Source of the DNA: Bdellovibrionales bacterium
GTDB taxonomy: Bacteria; Bdellovibrionota; Bdellovibrionia; Bdellovibrionales; Bdellovibrionaceae
Direction of reading: 5' to 3'
Length of the DNA stretch: 64,000 bases
Assembly: GCA_018266295.1 (NCBI GenBank)
Contig: JAFEAQ010000011.1
Location: 657,626 to 721,625, forward strand
The position numbers and the translations under genes were made by a program. Shown piece after piece: positions 58,347 through 64,000 of the stretch (within the stretch, counting starts at the first letter, position 1; each line of letters begins with the position of its first letter). The notes under the pieces are model-generated. The model searched no databases. It was given only the letters and a program-made list of their open reading frames with translations, and was not told where the DNA came from.

Positions 58347-59878
58347 TAAGCATGTCTCCTTCTCATCCACAGAGTAACGCTTGTACCGAGTAGTAATACC
58401 GGCAATGGAATGGCAAATAAGAATAAGAATAGATAGAAATTCGAATCCGTCATCTGTAGCTTCGTTACTTGCGCCTCGCGCGGAGTAATGCTGATCAAAT
58501 TGCTTTCTTTTGCGAGAGCCGCCACCGAGTTCAAAACCAAGTCACGGTTCAGGCTTTGCATTAAAAGCTGGTTCCCGAGAAAGTCAGCATCACCCGCGAC
58601 AATCAACTGAAAATCCTGGCCTTTGTTACCGGGGAATTTTCCTTTAGCTTCAGCGACGATTGTAAACGCCCCTTGAGGTCCTTGGTTTTTCAAATCCAAA
58701 TTTGTAAAGGACATTGAGTTTTCTTGAGTCTTCACCAGATCATCAATCGCCACACCTTCAGGAACTTTGCCACGCTTAAATGACATTGGGTTTCTGAAAA
58801 TCGTCGCTTCACTTTTACCAAAAACTTTTGTGATCTCATTCGTGCTAGAGAAAACTGTACCCAGAGTTTGCCCCTGCTGCACACCCTTACCCATCGGCGT
58901 ATCGACGAGGTTCATGATGTAGTTATTCATCGGCTCAAGACCGACTTGACTCAAGACAGCCTCGAGCCCTTGGGTTTGTTTTGACTTCAATGCCATCAAA
59001 AGACTGCCACCACGCTGGAGATAGTCCTCAAGAGCCTTGATCTCGTAATCCAGGAACTTTTGGGTTGGACCAATGATCATGACAACATCGGCGTCCTCAG
59101 GAATTTTTGCATTCAAGTTCGTCGCCTGAGTTTTAACCACATAGCGGTTGTTCTCGAGCATCACTTTCAGGGCGTTTAAGCCCGTTGCCTCTTTAGGTTC
59201 TTCCAGGTCGCGCTCGCCATGACCGACGACGAAGTAGATGTTCTTTTCTTTTTCACGGGTCACCTTTACAAGCGCTGTGGTGACTTCTTGCTCGTCGATT
59301 TTCTCGACACGATTACGGCGGCCTTTGTAATCCAAGAAGATCACACCGCTGCCTTTTGTGACACCGTACTCTTCAGCCAGATCCGGGCGCTCATTCACTT
59401 CAACAAACTCCAAACGGATGTTCGGAGTTTGATCTTGATATTTTTTGATCAGCTCACGGAAGTTTTTACGATTGTCCTCGTTACCTTCAACGCCTTTTTT
59501 ATAGAAAAAGCGAATCAGCAATTCCGAGTTCAAACTCTTTACCAGTTTAATGGATTGGTCAGACAGGGTATTGCTTTGTGCGCCCGAGAAGTCCCAAACT
59601 TTGTAATGCCGAACCGACAAGAAGTTCACAACCACCAGCACCACAAACACAAGCGCAATCAAAGCGCCCATGTTCATGCCGTGTTTTGTGGTCTTCATTG
59701 TCATAAACTCTGCAATGGTTCTTCTTTCTTGGATGATCGCACCGATAAAGCAACAAACGAAGAATGATAACGGAATCCAAAGGAATGGAATCCACACACC
59801 GACCAACAAACGAGTCACAATAAAGCACAGCAAACTAACGCCGGAGATGCCAAAGAGGATTTTACTGATTTTATTCAT
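58346..59878 (-). CDS. GldG-like substrate-binding/auxiliary protein of ABC system
   Basis: I choose ATG 59878, with GGAGG upstream. 510 residues. Three N-terminal membrane helices (about 7-90), then the periplasmic domain with FLSVRHYKVWDFSGAQSNTLSDQSIKLVKSL and VGHGERDLEE, as in GldG-type proteins, then a C-terminal helix (FYLFLFLFAIPLPVLLLGTSVTLW). It stands between the permease and the DUF4340 gene, overlapping its neighbour by one base. Confidence 0.9.
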   Translation of the reverse strand: MNKISKILFGISGVSLLCFIVTRLLVGVWIPFLWIPLSFFVCCFIGAIIQERRTIAEFMTMKTTKHGMNMGALIALVFVVLVVVNFLSVRHYKVWDFSGAQSNTLSDQSIKLVKSLNSELLIRFFYKKGVEGNEDNRKNFRELIKKYQDQTPNIRLEFVEVNERPDLAEEYGVTKGSGVIFLDYKGRRNRVEKIDEQEVTTALVKVTREKEKNIYFVVGHGERDLEEPKEATGLNALKVMLENNRYVVKTQATNLNAKIPEDADVVMIIGPTQKFLDYEIKALEDYLQRGGSLLMALKSKQTQGLEAVLSQVGLEPMNNYIMNLVDTPMGKGVQQGQTLGTVFSSTNEITKVFGKSEATIFRNPMSFKRGKVPEGVAIDDLVKTQENSMSFTNLDLKNQGPQGAFTIVAEAKGKFPGNKGQDFQLIVAGDADFLGNQLLMQSLNRDLVLNSVAALAKESNLISITPREAQVTKLQMTDSNFYLFLFLFAIPLPVLLLGTSVTLWMRRRHA

Positions 59879-59883
59879 GGACA

Positions 59884-60660
59884 CTACCTCCAACGAGAGG
59901 ATTCAACGACCCTCTCGGCCAAGAAACAAAATAAAGCCACAAGACTGACTAAGAACACCAACGCACTCGTACGGATGGTGCCCTCTACAAGGCTGCTTAA
60001 GTGTGTATTGATAGAAACATGTTCAATGATCTGACGGATGGTTTGGCTATCGGTCATCTCAACGCCGATGCCGACAAACCAGATCGAAACGTTGAAAACC
60101 ACCGAAGTCACATACGCAACCAAAGCATTTTCAGTGAGGCTTGAGCAAAATAAATTCATTGCTGCGTAAGCCGCACCGACCAGAAAGATTCCAAGGAAGG
60201 CTATCAAGAGCGGACCCCAGCTCAGCTTTGTCATTGTCGCCGTTGCAACCGGATAAGAAAGTGCTAACAAAACAATTCCGCCGACCGCTGCCAGCGCCGC
60301 CAAGTATTTGCCAAGAACGATGTCTGTGGAAGTTACGGGTGAGGTTAAGAGCAGATCAAAGGTACGCAGCTTCTTTTCTTCAGCCAGCAAACGCATCGTC
60401 AGTGCAGGGACCACGAAGATCAGCATCAGGTTCAAGTAAGAAAGATGTCTTAAGAACAAGCCATAATGGATGTTCAGTTGATTCATATTCGGCAAGTTTT
60501 GCTGGAACACGTAGTTCTGCAAAAGCTGCGAGAACAAGTTCAACTGAATCGGATACGACCAACTCAAGACTACAGAAACCAAGAAAGCGATCACATAAAA
60601 ACTTGGGCTTAAGAAAAAGCCTTTCAGTTCTTTTTTAAAGATCGTGATTGTTCCACTCAT
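59884..60660 (-). CDS. ABC transporter permease (GldF-like)
   Basis: 258 residues with six membrane helices. ABC-2 type pattern: IFKKELKGFFLSPSFYVIAFLV start, LRTFDLLLTSPVTSTDIVLGKYLAALA. It pairs with the ATPase gene, overlapping it by four bases, and is followed by the GldG-like gene. Substrate unknown; in Flavobacterium such proteins are needed for gliding. Confidence 0.93.
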   Translation of the reverse strand: MSGTITIFKKELKGFFLSPSFYVIAFLVSVVLSWSYPIQLNLFSQLLQNYVFQQNLPNMNQLNIHYGLFLRHLSYLNLMLIFVVPALTMRLLAEEKKLRTFDLLLTSPVTSTDIVLGKYLAALAAVGGIVLLALSYPVATATMTKLSWGPLLIAFLGIFLVGAAYAAMNLFCSSLTENALVAYVTSVVFNVSIWFVGIGVEMTDSQTIRQIIEHVSINTHLSSLVEGTIRTSALVFLVSLVALFCFLAERVVESSRWR

Positions 60661-61601
60661 GATTGCACCCCAGTTTGTTCAGCGCCATAGGTCAGCTTCA
60701 AGAAGACGTCTTCCAAATCCACTTTGTGAGGGCTGAGTTCTAATAATCCCAAGCCCTCCTTCACAACGCGCGCAGAAATAGCATCAACAACCGCATCGTC
60801 ACCGCGGAAGTTCACTTCCCAATCGCGACGGCTGCTGCCAGCTGCAACGGCAAGAACTCCTTCGATTCCGCTAAGAACTTTTTTGAAGTCTTCAACTTCT
60901 TTACGCAGTCGGATGGTCAGACGACTTTGACCACGCTCTTGGCTCGCAAGATTTTCGATACGGTCCTGAGCTACGATTTGACCTTGATTGATGATGATCA
61001 CGCGCTCACAAGTGGCTTGAACTTCGCTTAAGATGTGCGTCGACAGGATGACCGTGTGATGACCACGGAGTTCTTTGATAAGCTCGCGGATCTCAGCCAC
61101 TTGTTTTGGATCAAGACCGACTGTCGGCTCATCGAGAATCAGAACTTCCGGATTTGAAACCAGAGCCTGAGCAATTCCCACGCGCTGCCGATACCCTTTA
61201 GACAAGTTATGAATCAAACGCTTTTGGACGCTGCCGAGATTGGTTTTCTCTAAAGCATGGTCGACTTGTTTTTGAATATTCTCGCGCGGCACTTGTTTAA
61301 GCTCTGCCACGTAGGTCAAATAATCGCGAACATACATATCGGTGTACACAGGTGGAGTTTCAGGCAGGTAACCGATACGCTTCTTTACCTCCAAAGGACT
61401 TTCAAACACGTCAAAGCCAGCCACTTTCGCCGTGCCTGAACTTGGCGCCATAAAGCCTGTGATAATTTTCATTGTGGTGGACTTCCCCGCCCCGTTCGGG
61501 CCCAAGAAGCCAACGACTTCGCCTTTATTGATCGTGAAGTTGAGCTGGTTGATAGCTCTACGTGGACCGTAGTCCTTGGTGAGATCGCGCACTTCAATCA
61601 T
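60657..61601 (-). CDS. ABC transporter ATP-binding protein (GldA-like)
   Basis: 314 residues. Walker A GPNGAGKSTT, signature LSKGYRQRVGIAQAL, Walker B VLILDEPTVGLDP and the H-loop ILSTHILSE are intact. The C-terminal region (about 215-310) matches the extended ABC-2 exporter ATPases. It leads the operon (ATPase, permease, GldG-like, DUF4340, GHMP kinase, DUF429). A promoter with an inverted repeat is upstream. Confidence 0.95.
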   Translation of the reverse strand: MIEVRDLTKDYGPRRAINQLNFTINKGEVVGFLGPNGAGKSTTMKIITGFMAPSSGTAKVAGFDVFESPLEVKKRIGYLPETPPVYTDMYVRDYLTYVAELKQVPRENIQKQVDHALEKTNLGSVQKRLIHNLSKGYRQRVGIAQALVSNPEVLILDEPTVGLDPKQVAEIRELIKELRGHHTVILSTHILSEVQATCERVIIINQGQIVAQDRIENLASQERGQSRLTIRLRKEVEDFKKVLSGIEGVLAVAAGSSRRDWEVNFRGDDAVVDAISARVVKEGLGLLELSPHKVDLEDVFLKLTYGAEQTGVQS

Positions 61602-61620
61602 GTTCCGTCCTCTGTAGAAT

Positions 61621-61656
61621 AATAGAAAATTCTATTCTGCTGAGAGAGACAGTCAA
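61621..61656 (-). promoter_or_regulatory. Promoter of the Gld-type operon with overlapping inverted repeat
   Basis: On the minus strand TTGACT (61651-61656), 16 bases, TAGAAT (61629-61634), a good sigma-70 match. The inverted repeat AATAGAA-AA-TTCTATT (61621-61636) covers the -10. SD AGAGGA is near the start at 61601. Confidence 0.55.
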
Positions 61657-61691
61657 GGCATCGAGCTAGGAAGCAAAGGGTCAAGATACGA

Positions 61692-62972
61692 TTAAGCCGT
61701 CACCATGAATTGCTTCTCGGAATGATAGGTCACGCGGCCCAGTTTATCGCCCTTAATAGGACGAACAAAACGGCATTCCACAATGACAACCGCGTACTTC
61801 TCCCCCGGCATAAAGGTCTTTGACGAAAGAGACTCTTTTAGCACCCAAAGAGCCGCCTTTTGCAGCTCTTCGAATGGCAATTCCTGATCACGGGACCTAT
61901 GCACAATGGCGTGGGCCCCCGGATAGTCCTTCAGGTGCAACCAATAGTCCCACGCCTTTGCCCGGCGAAGAAGCGCCAGGTTGTCAGCCGCCGATTTTCC
62001 GCAGTAAACGATCGCACCGGATTCCAAATGAAGCTTACGTCCTTTGGCCTCCGTATTTTTCATCAGGTCATCTACTTTTGGGCGCGCGCCCTGATCGCGT
62101 TGACTCGATTCAAAGGTGCTTTTCTCGAGCTTTACAATCTCTTCCACAAGGATCTTACGGCGTTCTTCAGTCCCCTGAACTTTGTTCGCAGCCTGCTTGC
62201 CCTTTTCAAAAACCATTTCGATATTGGCAAAAAGTTTCTGCTTAAAATCTAGAAGTCCGTGCCACTCCGTCGGAACTTTTTTCGGAGTGAAGTCTTCAGG
62301 CGAAATAGATTTTAAATAACTCCCAAGCTCGTAGTATTTTTCGGAAGAATTCTCAGCCAGCGTCCTTTCGATTTCTTCAAGAGCTTTGCGCTTTTTCTCA
62401 AGATCTTTGGTTTTCTTTTTCTCCCACTGCGCGCGCGGATCAATCGACGGACGTGCACCACCTTGGAACTCGGCAAGCCACTCTTCGTGGATTTCTCCGA
62501 TATCGCGAGGCTCGGGAAGCTCACCGGTTTCAGTCTGTACTTGCAACTCGCGGGGTTTTTCCCAAGCGATACTTTTACCCTCGGACTCAACCAACATATT
62601 GGCTTGTCGTGGGATGAGAATCAGCTTGAGTTCGCAAACTTTCTGGCTATTGGCGAGTTCTATATGCAGGACGCGGCCGTAGTCCTCCGCGAGCCATATC
62701 TTGCGAAAGTACAGGTTTTTTCCATGGGAATTCAGGAATAATGCGATCGGTTTAGGCTTAGATCCTTTTTTGAAAGGACAATAGTCGGCAAAAACCAGAC
62801 AAAAGGGATTCGAAGGATTCATGTCGAGGGTCAGCCAGAAGTGCTGGGTCCCACGAAAGCCTAGAGCCAAGCCACGGTCATTGGAAATCACGTCCTGAAG
62901 TTGGGCATCCTCCAGCAGGCTTCCCAACTCGGTGACCAAGGTCCTAAGCTCTAATAAACTCATCGCTTTCAT
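61692..62972 (-). CDS. NFACT-R domain protein (RqcH/Fbp-like)
   Basis: 426 residues. The C-terminal about 100 residues, with IVYCGKSAADNLALLRRAKAWDYWLHLKDYPGAHAIVH and YAVVIVECRFVRPIKGDKLGRV, are the NFACT-R (DUF814) RNA-binding domain of RqcH-type proteins. The middle (about 175-280) is a charged coiled coil (KKTKDLEKKRKALEEIERTL), and the N-terminal half resembles the NFACT-N region but is short. Full RqcH is usually about 550 residues, so this is a compact version. It may act in ribosome quality control or in RNA binding. Confidence 0.85.
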   Translation of the reverse strand: MKAMSLLELRTLVTELGSLLEDAQLQDVISNDRGLALGFRGTQHFWLTLDMNPSNPFCLVFADYCPFKKGSKPKPIALFLNSHGKNLYFRKIWLAEDYGRVLHIELANSQKVCELKLILIPRQANMLVESEGKSIAWEKPRELQVQTETGELPEPRDIGEIHEEWLAEFQGGARPSIDPRAQWEKKKTKDLEKKRKALEEIERTLAENSSEKYYELGSYLKSISPEDFTPKKVPTEWHGLLDFKQKLFANIEMVFEKGKQAANKVQGTEERRKILVEEIVKLEKSTFESSQRDQGARPKVDDLMKNTEAKGRKLHLESGAIVYCGKSAADNLALLRRAKAWDYWLHLKDYPGAHAIVHRSRDQELPFEELQKAALWVLKESLSSKTFMPGEKYAVVIVECRFVRPIKGDKLGRVTYHSEKQFMVTA

Positions 62973-63006
62973 TCAGTTTCCCAACGCTTTACCGATAAAT
63001 CAGCAT

Positions 63007-63279
63007 ATGACAACAGATCTTCTCTTTCAAATCTTTCATCAGCATTTACATGATCCCGATTGCCAAATCGAGTCGCCAAAGGAACTGATCCAGAAGATCG
63101 TTGGCACTTACCTCGTTTTTATTTCCCGATCTGGAAATATTCCCGACGGCCATCTGCAAGATGTCATCGAAGACCTCGAAGCGGAAGTGCTAGAAATGTA
63201 CCGTAAAAAAACTTACGGCCATTACTCGCTTAAAGAATACCGCGACAGTGTTAAAAAAAAACTGGATGAGCAACCGTAA
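63007..63279 (+). CDS. Small unknown protein
   Basis: I choose ATG 63007; an in-frame start at 62932 would overlap the divergent NFACT-R gene start. 90 residues, soluble, with a charged C-terminal helix (EVLEMYRKKTYGHYSLKEYRDSVKKKLDEQP region). No SD is visible. Convergent with the TIGR02147 gene at the right edge. Function unknown. Confidence 0.6.
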   Translation: MTTDLLFQIFHQHLHDPDCQIESPKELIQKIVGTYLVFISRSGNIPDGHLQDVIEDLEAEVLEMYRKKTYGHYSLKEYRDSVKKKLDEQP

Positions 63280-63293
63280 TCTTTTACCAAAGA

Positions 63294-64000
63294 TTAAACC
63301 TCGAACCAGTCTAAGTTTAAACACGCCAAAGCCTCATCCTTAGAATCTTTCACACGATCGATCGCTTCTTCCAACAATACGGAAAGCCGTTCGCGCAGCC
63401 ACTCATAGTCATCCTTAGAAAGACTGATGACTCCGGAATAAAAAAGATCCGCGCTACGACGCCGCTGAATTGCATCGATGGCCTTTAAACGCCACTGAGT
63501 GTGATGCTGAGCCATCAGAGGCGACTCACGCTCGAGATGCAGAACTGGTTTTAAAACACGGAACTTTGAGCGATGCTCTTCAATCAATCCATGCTCAGTC
63601 AAAAACTCCAGTGCATTCACAATCTGCGGCAGGCTCAAATTAAAATAACGCTGAAGCGCTTCAATGGTCTGCAATTGCGGGATCAAGCAGGCCATGTGAA
63701 TGGCGGCGTAATGCCAGTTGCTGTAATAGATCATCTGATCTTCAGCGCTCATTTTTTCTTGGATCCGCAGGCGTTTTTTAAGCACCGTCTCCGCTTCACG
63801 CCGCTGAGAGATCTGTTTATTGATAAGATTTTCAAGACTTTTCGTGCCCGCCCGTTGGCGCACGACCAATAAAACAAAGAACTCCGTTTCATTGTCGTTA
63901 AGCCCCATCCAGCGCGCGCAGGCCTCTGCCTGCTCTAAGCTGAAATGATAGTGCCCGGTCAAAACGTGAGTAATAAAAGGGGTTTGGCATTGAATTGCCT
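63294..64000 (-). CDS. TIGR02147 family transcriptional regulator, partial (5' end beyond right edge)
   Basis: The frame stays open to the window edge; an apparent TTG start at 63962 is internal, because upstream codons continue the family pattern (IQCQTPFITHVLTGHYHFSLEQAEACARWMG), aligning with the helix-turn-helix of the 4542 regulator (IGCHTTLISQVLHG). The visible 235 residues include VRQRAGTKSLE, MIYYSNWHYAAIHMACLIPQL, and AQHHTQWRLKAIDAI as in the other copy. The C-terminal end CLNLDWFEV is intact. Target genes unknown; N-terminal start lies outside the window. Confidence 0.88.
   Translation of the reverse strand, partial: AIQCQTPFITHVLTGHYHFSLEQAEACARWMGLNDNETEFFVLLVVRQRAGTKSLENLINKQISQRREAETVLKKRLRIQEKMSAEDQMIYYSNWHYAAIHMACLIPQLQTIEALQRYFNLSLPQIVNALEFLTEHGLIEEHRSKFRVLKPVLHLERESPLMAQHHTQWRLKAIDAIQRRRSADLFYSGVISLSKDDYEWLRERLSVLLEEAIDRVKDSKDEALACLNLDWFEV

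Overview
The window looks like chromosomal DNA from a Bdellovibrio-type bacterium (phylum Bdellovibrionota). The evidence is two TIGR02147-family regulators, many secreted or lipoprotein genes without recognisable function, an orphan fliL, a chemoreceptor, two L,D-transpeptidases, a rhomboid protease and a trypsin-like protease, among Gram-negative housekeeping genes. I see no insertion sequences, CRISPR arrays, rRNA or tRNA genes. The taxonomic call is inference from gene content.

Layout. 1-472: start of an outer-membrane-type protein, cut by the left edge. 614-3372: nrdR, nusB, two unknown genes and ppsR in one tight run. 3392-5878: a secreted unknown protein, a TIGR02147 regulator behind a perfect 14-bp inverted repeat, and a cysteine-rich secreted protein. 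6086-11118: the most unusual region, four consecutive secreted proteins comprising one with nucleoside-phosphorylase-like motifs and three with ADP-ribosyltransferase-like (ART) motifs. A LysR regulator and two more secreted proteins follow (to 14079). 14141-17532: an M16 protease pair and fliL. 17706-20267: an L,D-transpeptidase and three small proteins, two of them behind start-site hairpins. 20307-24558: rhomboid protease, HIT protein, sppA and rpsA. 24780-29265: a toroid-like secreted protein, a holin-4-like membrane protein, a second L,D-transpeptidase, a possible structured RNA (weakly 6S-like), cmk and hisC. 29369-32090: a shortened hydantoinase A/B-like pair. 32262-41131: a lipoprotein, ilvA, a zinc-ribbon protein, a secreted cysteine-rich protein, lysC, a soluble sugar dehydrogenase and a secreted endonuclease/phosphatase-like protein. 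41241-44247: gap-pgk-tpiA glycolysis operon. 44455-50456: methyltransferase, PPC protein, truC, lipoprotein, tatD-like, holB, tmk, secG and a FecR/AgmX-like protein. 50457-56994: chemoreceptor, App1-like phosphatase, trypsin-like protease, a small lipoprotein behind a third start-site hairpin, a DUF429 protein and a GHMP kinase. 56991-61601: a Gld-type ABC transporter operon. 61692-64000: an NFACT-R protein, a small unknown protein and a second TIGR02147 regulator cut by the right edge.

Two themes deserve attention. First, the proteins of the 6086-11118 cassette, plus the secreted protein at 12973-14079, each have a single cysteine in the mature chain, lying 5-7 residues from the C-terminus in a similar context (C-x-x-V-F or close). 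This suggests a shared export, anchoring or cross-linking tail, and the ART/nucleosidase cassette is a plausible set of predation or competition effectors acting on NAD or nucleosides. Second, three small secreted-protein genes (18807, 19465, 54569) start directly after a hairpin whose 3' arm contains the Shine-Dalgarno sequence. In two of them the hairpin also looks like an intrinsic terminator, and promoter-like hexamers sit in or next to its 5' arm or loop. Both ideas are inferences from the sequence and need homology searches or transcript data.
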